Below, piece by piece: positions 24,119 through 33,941 of a stretch of DNA of 53,173 nucleotides. The stretch covers positions 1 to 53,173 of the forward strand of contig JAILID010000079.1 of the NCBI GenBank assembly GCA_024695465.1, in the 5' to 3' direction. A program made the position numbers and the translations under genes. Numbering within the stretch: position 1 is the stretch's first letter; every line of letters begins with the position of its first letter. The notes below the pieces were generated by a model. That model made no database searches. It was not told the DNA's origin and worked only from the letters and a program-made list of their open reading frames with translations. This DNA comes from Lachnospiraceae bacterium. GTDB lineage: Bacteria; Bacillota; Clostridia; Lachnospirales; Lachnospiraceae.

Positions 24119-27100
24119 ATGATCAAGACGAGGCTGTTGGGGCTGCTTGAAAATGAAAAGAAATACATTGTCTTTCAGGTCCTGCTGCAGTGGGTATCGC
24201 TTCTTTTTCAGATCGGGGCGGCGTATATCCTGTCCCGTTTTTTCGAGGAGCTTATGAATAAAGAGACGGGGCTTAAGACGGAGGCTGCGGCAGTTCTTCT
24301 TATTACCCTGCTGATTCGGACTGTGTCGGAGAAGCTTTGCGCAAGCCTCTCTTTTAAGACATCCGCCAATGTGAAGAAGATACTTCGGGACCGCCTTTAT
24401 GAGAAGCTTCTGAAGCTGGGCGTATCCTACCGGGAGTATGTTTCCACGGCTGAGATCGTGCAGATGAGCTCGGAAGGCGTGGAACAGCTGGAGACCTACT
24501 TCGGCGCCTATATACCCCAGTTTTTTTACAGCCTTCTCGCCCCGCTTACCCTGTTTTTCGCAACCGCGGTATTCGTGGATACAAAGACGGCTCTTACGCT
24601 CCTTGTCTTTGTGCCGCTGATCCCGATCTCGATCATCGCTGTGCAGAAGATCGCGAAAAAGCTGCTTTCGAAGTACTGGGGTACGTATACTTCGCTTGCT
24701 GATTCCTTTCTCGAAAGCCTTGAGGGGCTGACGACGCTTAAAGTCTACGGCGTGGACGGAATCCGGGCGGAGAAGATGGATGAGGAGTCGAAAAAATTCC
24801 GCCAGGTGACCATGAAGGTTCTGGTTATGCAGCTGAATTCGACTTCCATCATGGATATAATGGCTTATGGCGGCGCGGCGGCCGGGATGATCACCGCGAT
24901 CCGGGGCTTTTTGTCCGGCTCGATCTCCCCGGCAGGCGCTATTTTCGTTATCCTGCTCTCTGCGGAGTTCTTTCTTCCGCTTCGGAAGCTGGGATCTTAT
25001 TTTCATGTCGCGATGAACGGGATGGCCGCCGCTGACCGCATTTTTCGGATCCTGGATATCCCGGAACGGGAAGAGGGCAGCAAGACGATTGGAAACGGTC
25101 CGTGCGCGTTTTCCCTTCGCGGGGTTCATTTTTCCTATGACAGCAGCCGGGAGGTCCTGAAAGGGGTCGGCATGATGATACCGGCCGGATCCCTGATCTC
25201 GATTGTGGGCGAATCCGGCTGCGGCAAGAGTACGATCGCGGGGCTTCTGTCGGGCCGTCTCCACGGCTACGAGGGGGAGATCCGGGTCGGCCGCATGGCT
25301 CTTACCATACCGGAGGAGCCGGAAGAGGAATATCTTATCCCAATCGACATTGCGGATATTGTCGATGAGAAGGGGAAAAATGAAAGACGGCAGCTGGCGC
25401 AGATCTCGGAAGTGCGGGAGGCGGAGCTCTTGAAGAAGGTCATGCTCGTGGGGACGCGGAGCCGGATCTTCCAGGGAACGGTTGAGGATAATCTGAGAAT
25501 GGCCAGGCCCGGCGCGGGGGAGAAGGAGCTTATGCGGGTCCTGGAGGAGGTAAGGCTCCTGGACTTCTTTAAGGAGCAGCAGGGCCTTAAGACGGAGATC
25601 CTTGAGAATGGAGCCAATCTTTCCGGCGGCCAGGCTCAGCGCCTGGCTATTGCCAGGGCCCTTCTTTATGATTCTCAGGTTTATATTTTTGACGAGGCGA
25701 CTTCCAATATCGACTCGGAGTCGGAAGAGGCCATCATGAGAACAATCCGAAGGCTGGCCAGGAGGAAGACAGTGGTCCTTATTTCCCACCGCCTCCTGAA
25801 CTGCCGCGCTTCCGACTGCATCTATATGATGAGCGAAGGAAGAGTCATTGAGCAGGGAACGCATGAGGATCTGCTGAAAAAAGGCGGCGCGTACGCCAGG
25901 ATGTTCTTTACCCAGTGCCGGCTTGAAGAGTACGGCTCTGCTATGAGGCCGGAGATGACGGTCAACGAGCCTCTTCCGCGGGAGGAGGGATTCAAGGAGG
26001 AAATGAGTGGGGAGCAGAACGAACCGGAAGAATATCTTGCCGCGAAGGCGGAGGAACTGAATAAGATCCAGTCCCTGCTCGAAAGATATGTCGATGACGG
26101 GATCGGGGAGAAGAAGGAGGCAGAGGCCGAGGCAGAGGATAAGCAGAGACGGCCCTTCCGTTTCCCGTGGATGGCGAAGGCGAAACAAAATCATGTAAAC
26201 GCCCCGAGCGGAGCGGATGTCCCGGCGAATGAACGGGGAGCCGACGAGGTTCGGGAAGTTCCGACGGAAGAGCAGGCAAAATCCTCCGGCCATAAGAGAG
26301 GCGTCCTGGGCGTTGCGGGAGGTATGATCGGCCTTGTGAGGCCGCTCCTTCCCATCATGCTTCTTGCGGTGCTGTTCGGGGTTATCGGTCATCTTCTTGC
26401 GATGGCGGTCACGGTCTTTGCCGCTGAAGCTTTCCTTTCCGGCGCGGGAAGCGGGGGCTTGTTTGCCGCTTTCTTTAACGTTGATTCAGTGAGCAAAGTC
26501 TTCGCTGCTATGGGGGCCGCTGCGGTATTAAGAGGCGTTTTTCATTATGCGGAGCAATATTGCAATCACTATATCGCGTTCACTCTGCTCATGGATATCC
26601 GGCATGAGGTATTTAAGGCGTTAAGGCGTCTGGCGCCCGCCAAGCTGGATGGACGGGGCAAGGGGAACCTTATTACGGTTTTGACGGAGGATATCGAGCT
26701 TTTGGAGGTCTTCTACGCCCACACGATCTCCCCCATAGCGATCGCGTTCCTCAGCTCTCTTATCATGTCGGCCTTCCTCTGGAGCCAGAGCCGGACAGCC
26801 GGAATCTGGGCGGCTGCGGCCTACTTTACGGTCGGGGTTATCATTCCGCTGCTCATCGGAAAGAGTTCTTCCGGCCTGGGGCTTGAGGTCAGGAACGGAA
26901 ACGGCGGGCTTTCGAGTTATGTTCTTGATTCCGTGCGGGGATTGGACGAGACGATCGGCTTCGGCGCCGGGGAGCGCCGGAGAAAGGAAATGGCGAAGAA
27001 ATCCGACGCGCTTCTGGAGAAGCGGAAGATGCTGGCCGACATTAACGGCTGGCAGAGAGCGCTTTCTGTCTTCTTTATCCTGTTCTTCTCCTATGGGATC

Positions 27101-27988
27101 CTCTACTGGACCGTTTCGGCGATGGAAGCGGGTGAGATCGGCTTTCGGGAGGTATTCCTCAGCTTCCTGGCCTTGTCCTCGTCCTTCGGGCCTGTAGCGG
27201 CGCTTGCGTCTCTGTCCGGGAGCCTTACAAAGACGCTGGCTGCAGGGGAACGGATCCTTGACATTCTGAAGGAGCAGCCGGCAGTTAAGGAAATCACCAC
27301 TTTTGACCGCCAGGACAGCTGGGAGGGCTATTATCATTTTTCAGGAGCCAGTCTTTCCCATGTCAGTTTTTCCTATGACCGGGAAGCGGTGCTTTCGGAT
27401 TACTCGCTTTCGGTCGAAAGGGGGAAGATTATCGGCGTCCACGGTCCCAGCGGCTGCGGAAAGTCGACGCTCCTTAAGCTTCTCATGCGTTTCTTCGATG
27501 CGGATGAGGGCGATATCTGGATATCCGGCGATGATATCCGGCGGATCCCGACCTTAAGGCTCCGCGACGCGGAGGCCTATGTGACGCAGGATACCCAGAT
27601 CTTTAACGATACGATTGCCGGAAATATCGAAATCGGAAAACCCGGCGCTTCCAGGGTGGAGATCGCCCGGGCGGCTAAAAAGGCAGGACTTGACGATTTT
27701 ATCCGTTCTCTTCCGGACGGATATGAGACCGGAACGGGAGAACTCGGCGAGTCCCTTTCAGGAGGCGAGAGACAGAGGATCGGTCTTGCCAGAGCCTTTC
27801 TACATAACGCCCCGTTTCTTCTTCTGGATGAACCGACCTCCAATCTGGACGCCCTGAATGAAGGAATTATCCTGAAATCACTTAGAGAAGAGAAGGAGGA
27901 CCGAACGGTTTTGCTTGTTTCTCATCGCGAATCGACGCTTAAGATCTGCGACATTGTCGCAAAGATGGATCGCGAGAGGACTTCCTGA
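24119..27988 (+). CDS. Single-chain ABC exporter with two half-transporters (CydDC-like)
   Basis: A 1289-residue protein joining two complete half-exporters: membrane domain 1 (about 15-310), ATPase 1 (about 330-605), an acidic linker (about 610-730), membrane domain 2 (about 735-1020) and ATPase 2 (about 1040-1289). Both ATPases have Walker A (364-372 and 1109-1117) and signature motifs (LSGGQ 501-505, LSGGE 1213-1217). ATPase 1 has two oddities: an insertion of roughly 35-40 residues before the Q-loop, and Thr446 where the Q-loop glutamine should be. The layout resembles CydD and CydC, the thiol exporter needed for cytochrome bd, but fused. Substrate unknown. The first gene of an operon with lacZ 23 bases downstream. 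Confidence 0.9.
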   Translation: MIKTRLLGLLENEKKYIVFQVLLQWVSLLFQIGAAYILSRFFEELMNKETGLKTEAAAVLLITLLIRTVSEKLCASLSFKTSANVKKILRDRLYEKLLKLGVSYREYVSTAEIVQMSSEGVEQLETYFGAYIPQFFYSLLAPLTLFFATAVFVDTKTALTLLVFVPLIPISIIAVQKIAKKLLSKYWGTYTSLADSFLESLEGLTTLKVYGVDGIRAEKMDEESKKFRQVTMKVLVMQLNSTSIMDIMAYGGAAAGMITAIRGFLSGSISPAGAIFVILLSAEFFLPLRKLGSYFHVAMNGMAAADRIFRILDIPEREEGSKTIGNGPCAFSLRGVHFSYDSSREVLKGVGMMIPAGSLISIVGESGCGKSTIAGLLSGRLHGYEGEIRVGRMALTIPEEPEEEYLIPIDIADIVDEKGKNERRQLAQISEVREAELLKKVMLVGTRSRIFQGTVEDNLRMARPGAGEKELMRVLEEVRLLDFFKEQQGLKTEILENGANLSGGQAQRLAIARALLYDSQVYIFDEATSNIDSESEEAIMRTIRRLARRKTVVLISHRLLNCRASDCIYMMSEGRVIEQGTHEDLLKKGGAYARMFFTQCRLEEYGSAMRPEMTVNEPLPREEGFKEEMSGEQNEPEEYLAAKAEELNKIQSLLERYVDDGIGEKKEAEAEAEDKQRRPFRFPWMAKAKQNHVNAPSGADVPANERGADEVREVPTEEQAKSSGHKRGVLGVAGGMIGLVRPLLPIMLLAVLFGVIGHLLAMAVTVFAAEAFLSGAGSGGLFAAFFNVDSVSKVFAAMGAAAVLRGVFHYAEQYCNHYIAFTLLMDIRHEVFKALRRLAPAKLDGRGKGNLITVLTEDIELLEVFYAHTISPIAIAFLSSLIMSAFLWSQSRTAGIWAAAAYFTVGVIIPLLIGKSSSGLGLEVRNGNGGLSSYVLDSVRGLDETIGFGAGERRRKEMAKKSDALLEKRKMLADINGWQRALSVFFILFFSYGILYWTVSAMEAGEIGFREVFLSFLALSSSFGPVAALASLSGSLTKTLAAGERILDILKEQPAVKEITTFDRQDSWEGYYHFSGASLSHVSFSYDREAVLSDYSLSVERGKIIGVHGPSGCGKSTLLKLLMRFFDADEGDIWISGDDIRRIPTLRLRDAEAYVTQDTQIFNDTIAGNIEIGKPGASRVEIARAAKKAGLDDFIRSLPDGYETGTGELGESLSGGERQRIGLARAFLHNAPFLLLDEPTSNLDALNEGIILKSLREEKEDRTVLLVSHRESTLKICDIVAKMDRERTS

Positions 27989-28011
27989 AGGCAGGAAGGC
28001 CGGAGGTGATT

Positions 28012-30993
28012 ATGGAATACGATATCAATAAAAAGAATTACCATGATTTTAAGGTCTTCGAAAGGGGACGGCTGAAGCCCAGAAGCTATTTTATCTCCTA
28101 TCCGGATCGGGCTTCGGCTGATTCGGTGAGTCTCAGGGAGAAGAGGTACGCTTCTCCGAAGGCGCTTTCGCTGAACGGCAGCTGGGATTTTCGCTTTTAT
28201 CGGAATCCGCAGGAGCTCCCGGATCGTCTGGATACCGCCAAAGTTCAGTTTGAAGAGATCGATGTGCCGTCCTGCTGGCAGTTCAGGGGCTGGTTAAAGC
28301 CTTTTTACCTGAATACCCGTTACCAGTTTCCCTATAATCCGCCGGCGGTCCCGAAGGAGAAAGCGCTTGGAAGGATTTTTTCCTGGATCGGGGCCGACAA
28401 GGGGATCCGCCCGCGCTTCGACCTGCCCTGCAAAGAATACAATTCCGTCGGCGTTTACAGAAAGCTCTTTAAGGTCGGCGCGGATAACACGAGAAAGGTG
28501 ATCTCCTTTCTGGGCGCGGCGTCCTGTCTGGATCTCTATGTAAACGGTCACTTTGTGGGATATTCAGAGGGGTCGCACAATACGGCGGAGTTCGACATCA
28601 CTTCCCGGGTTCGGGAAGGAGAAAATGAAATGCTGGCCGTCGTCCATCGATGGTGCAGCGGCAGCTATCTGGAAGCGCAGGATATGTTCCGAAACAATGG
28701 GATCTTCCGGGACGTCATCCTCTACGAGATGATGGACAGCGATCCCTGGGAGATCGAAGTTGGGACTGAAAAAAAGGAGAGGGGTTATGAGCTTTGCGTA
28801 AAAGTGGTTTTTAATCATGCCGGAGACGGGACGAAAGCTACCCTGCTCCTTTTGGGAGAGGGCCTTTCCCAAAAGGCGGAGGGAGAATCGCGGGCAAACG
28901 AACTTCATTTTGAAATGAAGGAACTGAATGTTCTGGAGTGGAACGCCGAAAACCCGGTTCTCTATAATCTCTATCTGGAGACGGAGACCTCCTGCACAAA
29001 GCTTCGGATCGGATTTCGGGACGTCCGCATAAGCGGGACGCACTTTAAGCTGAACGGACGCCTCATCAAGCTTCACGGGATCAACCATCACGATACCGGA
29101 CCGGTCAACGGCTGGACGATGAGTCCGGAAGAGATCGAACGGGATGTGAAGCTTTGCAAAGAGTATAATATCGATACGATCCGGACCGCCCATTATCCGC
29201 CGGATCCCTATCTCCTGGAACTCTGCGACGAGCTGGGGATATATGTTGTGGATGAGGCGGATATCGAAACCCATGGGAGCTGGTCCATGGCGCTCCCGCC
29301 GGATTATAACCGCATTTCCAACGACGCAAGATGGGGACCCCGCTTTGTAGACCGGGTGAGCCGTCTTTACGAGAGGGACAAGAACCATCCTTCGATTATC
29401 CTCTGGAGCCTTGGAAACGAGTCCGGGGGAACCGCGTGTACGGACATGGAGGAAGCCTATCTCAAAAAAAGGACTTCAATTCCGCTGCATTACGAGGGCG
29501 CGATCCATACCGCAAGGAAGGCTTATGACGTTGGAAGCCAGATGTACCCTTCTGTAAGCCAGGTCCATGAGGTGGGGGAGAAAAGATCCCGGATCAGACA
29601 GCTGAATGACAGACCGTATTTTCTCTGCGAGTACGCTCACGCCATGGGCACAGGTCCCGGAAATATCGAGGATTACTGGAAGGAAATCTATAAATACGAC
29701 AATCTCATGGGGGGCTGCATCTGGGAGATGGCCGATCATGCGGTTCTGGAAGAGGATGGAAACTATACCTATGGCGGCGATCACGGGGAGTATATCCATG
29801 ACGGAAATTTCTGCGCTGATGGGATCTTTTATCCGGACCGGACCCCCTCGACGGGAGCTTTCATCACAAAATTCACCTACAGACCCCTGCGGATCCGCTA
29901 TCTCTATGGCAGCACCTTCGAGATCTTTAATACGACAGGGTTCACGGAAGGAAAATGCTTTGAGATGAAGCTTTCCTGGAGCGACGGAAGGAGCCTTGTG
30001 TTTTCGCCGGATGTCGGTCCGATGAAAAAAGTTCGACTTGAGCTGCAGCCGGATACGGAGGCCCCCGCGGATTTCATTCCCTTAAGAGGCGGGCTTCTTC
30101 TGACGGCGCTTACCATCGATAAGAGAAACGGGCGCGTGGCTTCTGTTGAACAGATCACAATCCGGCAGAATGATTACGTGCTTCCTGTCGGAGGGATCAG
30201 CGGGATCGGAGAGGCGAAATTCCCTGCCGAAATAAAGATCCGGGATAAGAGACTGTGGTTTGATTTCGGGACGGTCCGCTTTGCCGCGGGCTTTCCCGGG
30301 ACGATCCTCTACCGGGCTGCCACGGATAACGACGTCGATCCCATGATGCGCGGCACGATGACGCCTTATTATGAGGAGACGGAAGAACTGCTGTCCGAGC
30401 AGCGCGAGGGAAACAGGGTCACGATCCGCAGCAGGATCCGGGTCGGCGATATGGAGTTTCTGGTGACTGACGTCTATGAATCCGCAAACGAGGGGCTTAT
30501 GGTTACCAGCATCCTTCATCCGGTCAGCGGCAGGGGGGAGATTCCGAGGTTCGGAAAAACCTACCGCCTTATGAACTCCTTCCAGAAGGTCATTTACGAG
30601 GGGCGGGCAGGGGAATCCTATGCGGACATGAAGGATCAGTTTCCCATTGCGCGCGTATCTTCCAGGGTCTCGAAGATGGTGGAGCCGAATATACGCCCTC
30701 AGGAAAGCGGCAATCGCTGCGATGTGAGCTGGGCTTCATTTTCCAATGAAAAGAACTATGTTATCTTTGAGGCGGTCGGAAGTCCTTTCGAGCTGAGCGT
30801 CAAGCCCTATACGGACGCCGCCCTGATCAGAATGAAGCACAGGGGGGATGAAGACGCGACCGGCGTATATGTAACTGTCAACGCGTTCCAGAGAGGGATC
30901 GGAACGGGAAGCTGCGGGCCTTCCGCGGCGGAACGGTTTACCTATCAGGCAGATCGGGATTACACATTGACCTACCTTATAAGGGTCAGATAA
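28012..30993 (+). CDS. lacZ: Beta-galactosidase, GH2 (LacZ type)
   Basis: A 993-residue glycoside hydrolase with the LacZ five-domain plan: sugar-binding domain (about 30-215), immunoglobulin-like domain, TIM barrel (about 320-620), then the small-chain domain at the C-terminus (about 720-993). The acid/base Glu470 is in 'GNESGG' and the nucleophile Glu540 in 'CEYAHAMG'. No signal peptide, so it acts on sugar already in the cell. ATG 28012 is 5 bases after GGAGG; an in-frame GTG at 28006 overlaps that site. No permease or sugar regulator is adjacent; the neighbours are an exporter and a zinc-ribbon protein, so its substrate may be a galactoside other than lactose. Confidence 0.92.
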   Translation: MEYDINKKNYHDFKVFERGRLKPRSYFISYPDRASADSVSLREKRYASPKALSLNGSWDFRFYRNPQELPDRLDTAKVQFEEIDVPSCWQFRGWLKPFYLNTRYQFPYNPPAVPKEKALGRIFSWIGADKGIRPRFDLPCKEYNSVGVYRKLFKVGADNTRKVISFLGAASCLDLYVNGHFVGYSEGSHNTAEFDITSRVREGENEMLAVVHRWCSGSYLEAQDMFRNNGIFRDVILYEMMDSDPWEIEVGTEKKERGYELCVKVVFNHAGDGTKATLLLLGEGLSQKAEGESRANELHFEMKELNVLEWNAENPVLYNLYLETETSCTKLRIGFRDVRISGTHFKLNGRLIKLHGINHHDTGPVNGWTMSPEEIERDVKLCKEYNIDTIRTAHYPPDPYLLELCDELGIYVVDEADIETHGSWSMALPPDYNRISNDARWGPRFVDRVSRLYERDKNHPSIILWSLGNESGGTACTDMEEAYLKKRTSIPLHYEGAIHTARKAYDVGSQMYPSVSQVHEVGEKRSRIRQLNDRPYFLCEYAHAMGTGPGNIEDYWKEIYKYDNLMGGCIWEMADHAVLEEDGNYTYGGDHGEYIHDGNFCADGIFYPDRTPSTGAFITKFTYRPLRIRYLYGSTFEIFNTTGFTEGKCFEMKLSWSDGRSLVFSPDVGPMKKVRLELQPDTEAPADFIPLRGGLLLTALTIDKRNGRVASVEQITIRQNDYVLPVGGISGIGEAKFPAEIKIRDKRLWFDFGTVRFAAGFPGTILYRAATDNDVDPMMRGTMTPYYEETEELLSEQREGNRVTIRSRIRVGDMEFLVTDVYESANEGLMVTSILHPVSGRGEIPRFGKTYRLMNSFQKVIYEGRAGESYADMKDQFPIARVSSRVSKMVEPNIRPQESGNRCDVSWASFSNEKNYVIFEAVGSPFELSVKPYTDAALIRMKHRGDEDATGVYVTVNAFQRGIGTGSCGPSAAERFTYQADRDYTLTYLIRVR

Positions 30994-31007
30994 CGGAGGT
31001 GTAAAAA

Positions 31008-32390
31008 GTGGCGGATGGAAGTGTAAAATGCAGAAAATGCGGCCGCCTTATCGGAGCGGATATGAAGTTCTGCCCGTATTGCGGAATCATGAATATTGTG
31101 TCCTTTAAGCAGGATCCGGACAAGGATTACTGTCTGTTCTGCGGAGGGGAGTTCCCGGCGGACGCGGAGGAATGCCCGATCTGCGGAACCCCGCGCAAGG
31201 AGGCGCTCCTTCATCCCGGGAACAGCGAAGACGCGGAGAGCGTGGAGCCTGCTTTAGACGCGGATAGCGTGAAGCCTGCTTTAGACGCGGATAACGTGGA
31301 GCCGGCCCTGGATGAGGAGTACAGGATCCCGGCGGCGCCGGTCGGGATAAATGATCTTGTATTCGAGGAGGAGCTTTCCAGGGAGCTGGATCGGCGTGAC
31401 GACAGCGGGAAAGACCCGGAGGAAAAAGCGGCAGCCCAAGACGTACAGGAGCTGACGCTGGCGGAAAAGGTCTTTGGGAACGCCGTTCCGGGTGAACCCG
31501 CGGAGAGAGATGACGGCTATTTTGAGGAAGAGACGGAAGGGGAGACGGCGGAGCTTAAAAAGGAAGAGCCGAATCACTACATTTCGTCCTCTGACGATGA
31601 GGAGTTCGAGGAGGGGGAAAATGAAGGCGAAGCCAGGAAGGCGGGGATGACCTGGATCATTTCTTCCATGATCGTAATCCTGCTCCTTTTGTTCCTGCTT
31701 TCTCCTCTGGCCGGTAAATTCCAGCTGACCAGGATTTTCTCGGGTAAGTCCGGCAGCTCAGAAAGCGCTTCCATAAGCCCGGGCTCGGAGAGCTCTTTGG
31801 CAGTTTCGGCGGCGGAAAGCGCGGACGTATCGGCTGCGGAGTCTTACGCTGATTCTTCTCTTTCGGAGTCTTCAAAGGCCGGGTCGGCTGTGTCCTCCGG
31901 GGAATCTCTTCCCGAGTCTGTTTCAGAGTCTGTGCCTGAGCCGACCGAAGAGCCGACGCCTGAGCCGACCGCGGAACCGACGCCTGAGCCGACCGCGGAA
32001 CCGACGCCCGAGCCGACCGCGGAGCCTACGCCTGAACCCACCCCGGAGCCGACGCCGGAGCCGACGCCGGAGCCGACGCCTGAACCGACTCCTGAGCCGA
32101 CTCCGACGCTCAGACAGGATTACCTTATGTCGGATACGGCTGTCCGCTATATCGGTTATGCTGATCTGGAAGGCTATTCGCCCGAGCAGGTCCGCCTTAT
32201 CTGCAATGAAATGTACGCAAGGCACGGCTATATTTTTGAAAATCAGGCCTACAACGACTACTTCAGCCAGTTTGCCTGGTATGCGCCCTCTATTCCGAAG
32301 AGCAGTTTTTCGGATGATATGCTGAATCCTTATGAAAGGGAGAATGTCCACACAATAGCCCATTATGAAAGAGATAAGGGCTGGAGATAA
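31008..32390 (+). CDS. Zinc-ribbon membrane protein with Pro-Glu-Pro-Thr repeats and YARHG domain
   Basis: A 460-residue protein starting at GTG 31008, with GGAGGT 7 bases upstream. Two zinc ribbons lie at the N-terminus (C8, C11, C22, C25 and C42, C45, C56, C59). Then come three 9-residue repeats, an acidic region, a membrane helix (about 214-234), a Ser/Glu-rich stretch, a Pro-Glu-Pro-Thr repeat region (about 310-365), and a YARHG domain at the end with 'MYARHGYIF'. The layout implies zinc ribbons in the cytoplasm and YARHG outside, on a stiff stalk. YARHG is named for its motif and usually extracellular. The function is not known. It sits between lacZ and an antiporter. Confidence 0.88.
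   Translation: MADGSVKCRKCGRLIGADMKFCPYCGIMNIVSFKQDPDKDYCLFCGGEFPADAEECPICGTPRKEALLHPGNSEDAESVEPALDADSVKPALDADNVEPALDEEYRIPAAPVGINDLVFEEELSRELDRRDDSGKDPEEKAAAQDVQELTLAEKVFGNAVPGEPAERDDGYFEEETEGETAELKKEEPNHYISSSDDEEFEEGENEGEARKAGMTWIISSMIVILLLLFLLSPLAGKFQLTRIFSGKSGSSESASISPGSESSLAVSAAESADVSAAESYADSSLSESSKAGSAVSSGESLPESVSESVPEPTEEPTPEPTAEPTPEPTAEPTPEPTAEPTPEPTPEPTPEPTPEPTPEPTPEPTPTLRQDYLMSDTAVRYIGYADLEGYSPEQVRLICNEMYARHGYIFENQAYNDYFSQFAWYAPSIPKSSFSDDMLNPYERENVHTIAHYERDKGWR
31239..31319 (+). repeat. Three 27-bp direct repeats inside the zinc-ribbon gene
   Basis: Units at 31239-31265, 31266-31292 and 31293-31319 encode nine-residue repeats (pattern SV-E/K-PALDAD). The first two differ at one base; the third is more diverged. 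Confidence 0.85.
31935..32105 (+). repeat. Pro-Glu-Pro-Thr coding tandem repeat
   Basis: About 14 imperfect copies of a 12-base unit, of the form GAGCCGACGCCG, with some copies grouped into larger 24-base units. It encodes an extended surface stalk. The repeat is in frame throughout and such units readily change in number. Confidence 0.9.
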
Positions 32391-32410
32391 GCTTAGGAAG
32401 GAGATTTTTT

Positions 32411-33922
32411 ATGTACGCAAGCATCTGGGCCCTGGTGCCCCCCATCGTGGCCATCGCTCTGGCCCTGATCACAAAAGAGGTTTACAGCTCGCTTTTTGTC
32501 GGCATCCTTGTTGGCGGACTTTTCTATTCGAACTTCAGCTTTGTGGGAACCCTTGAACATATCTTTACGGACGGCCTGATTGCGCAGCTTTCGGACTCCT
32601 ATAATGTGGGAATCCTTGTATTCCTTGTATTTCTTGGGATAATGGTCTGCCTCATGAACAAGGCCGGCGGTTCGGCGGCTTTCGGCGAATGGGCGTCCGG
32701 ACATATCAAGACAAGGGTAGGGGCCCAGCTTGCTACGGTGGCCCTCGGCTGCCTCATCTTTATCGACGATTATTTCAATTGCCTGACGGTGGGTTCGGTC
32801 ATGAGGCCGGTTACGGACCGCCATCAGGTTTCCAGGGCCCGGCTGGCTTATCTGATCGATTCGACCGCAGCTCCGGTCTGCATCATCGCGCCGATTTCTT
32901 CCTGGGCGGCAGCGGTGTCCGCGTTTGCCCCGGAGGGGACGAACGGCCTGGTTCTTTTTATCCGGGCGATCCCTTATAATTATTACGCGATCTTTACGAT
33001 CGTCATGATGGTGACGCTGACGATTCTTAAGATCGAATACGGGCCCATGGCAAAATATGAGGCCAATGCCCTTAAGGGCGACATTTTCACCGTTCCGATG
33101 CCGGAAGGGGCGGCGGAACAGAAGGCTGAAGGCGCAAAAGGGAAGGTTGTCGATCTGGTTCTTCCCATTGCGTCCCTGATCGTATGCTGCGTCATCGGCA
33201 TGATCTACTCCGGCCGCTTTTTCGAGGGCGCAAGCTTCATCGATTCCTTCGCCAATTCCAATGCTTCGGTCGGCCTTGTGCTCGGATCCTTTGTCGCGCT
33301 GGTCATCACGCTGGCCGCTTATATCTTAAGAGGCGTCCTTGGCTTTAAGGACTGCATGTCCTGCCTTTCCGAAGGCTTCAAATCCATGGTTCCGGCCATT
33401 ATGATCCTGGCTCTTGCCTGGACGCTTAAGAGCATGACGGATTCTCTTGGAGCGGCCGAGTATGTCGCGGGAATCGTCAAGGGCTCCGCGGAGTCCTTGC
33501 AGAATTTCCTTCCGGCGATCATCTTCCTTATTGCGGTCGGCCTTTCCTTCGCGACCGGTACTTCCTGGGGCACTTTCGGGATCCTGATCCCGATCTGCCT
33601 CGACGCCTTCTCCCTGGAAGGCGGGAATCAGCTTGCCATCATCTGCGTGTCAGCCTGCATGGCCGGGGCGGTCTGCGGGGATCACTGCTCTCCGATCTCC
33701 GATACGACGATTATGTCTTCGGCGGGGGCCATGTGCGACCATATCTCCCATGTGACGACCCAGATGCCTTATGCGCTCACCTGCGCGTCGATCTCGTTTG
33801 CCGCCTACCTGGTGGCGGGATTCGCGAAGAACGCCGCGGCGTCTCTGCTGATCGGACTTATCATTCTGTTTCTCTGCATGTTTATCCTGCACTTTGCCCA
33901 GAAGAATTCGGGCAGGGAATGA
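32411..33922 (+). CDS. Na+/H+ antiporter, NhaC family
   Basis: A 503-residue integral membrane protein with about twelve hydrophobic helices. It shows the two-fold repeat of NhaC-type carriers, with 'IDDYFNCLTVGSVMRPVTDRH' near 118-138 and later 'GTSWGTFGI' and 'CGDHCSPISDTT', which are family hallmarks of the ion site. It should exchange cytoplasmic Na+ for protons, or a related organic substrate. GGAAGGAG lies 9 bases before the ATG. It is 20 bases after the zinc-ribbon gene, so it is the last gene of the operon, and a bidirectional terminator follows. Confidence 0.92.
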   Translation: MYASIWALVPPIVAIALALITKEVYSSLFVGILVGGLFYSNFSFVGTLEHIFTDGLIAQLSDSYNVGILVFLVFLGIMVCLMNKAGGSAAFGEWASGHIKTRVGAQLATVALGCLIFIDDYFNCLTVGSVMRPVTDRHQVSRARLAYLIDSTAAPVCIIAPISSWAAAVSAFAPEGTNGLVLFIRAIPYNYYAIFTIVMMVTLTILKIEYGPMAKYEANALKGDIFTVPMPEGAAEQKAEGAKGKVVDLVLPIASLIVCCVIGMIYSGRFFEGASFIDSFANSNASVGLVLGSFVALVITLAAYILRGVLGFKDCMSCLSEGFKSMVPAIMILALAWTLKSMTDSLGAAEYVAGIVKGSAESLQNFLPAIIFLIAVGLSFATGTSWGTFGILIPICLDAFSLEGGNQLAIICVSACMAGAVCGDHCSPISDTTIMSSAGAMCDHISHVTTQMPYALTCASISFAAYLVAGFAKNAAASLLIGLIILFLCMFILHFAQKNSGRE

Positions 33923-33941
33923 CGACGGGAGCAAGCAGGCC

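Noticed and set aside
24029-26392. A 787-codon minus-strand open frame
   Set aside because: It is opposite the first half of the ABC exporter, which has clear Walker and signature motifs, and is rich in Arg/His/Pro as expected for a shadow frame.
31935-32105. CRISPR-like repeat pattern
   Set aside because: The short tandem unit has no spacers, stays in frame and encodes Pro-Glu-Pro-Thr, so it is a coding repeat.
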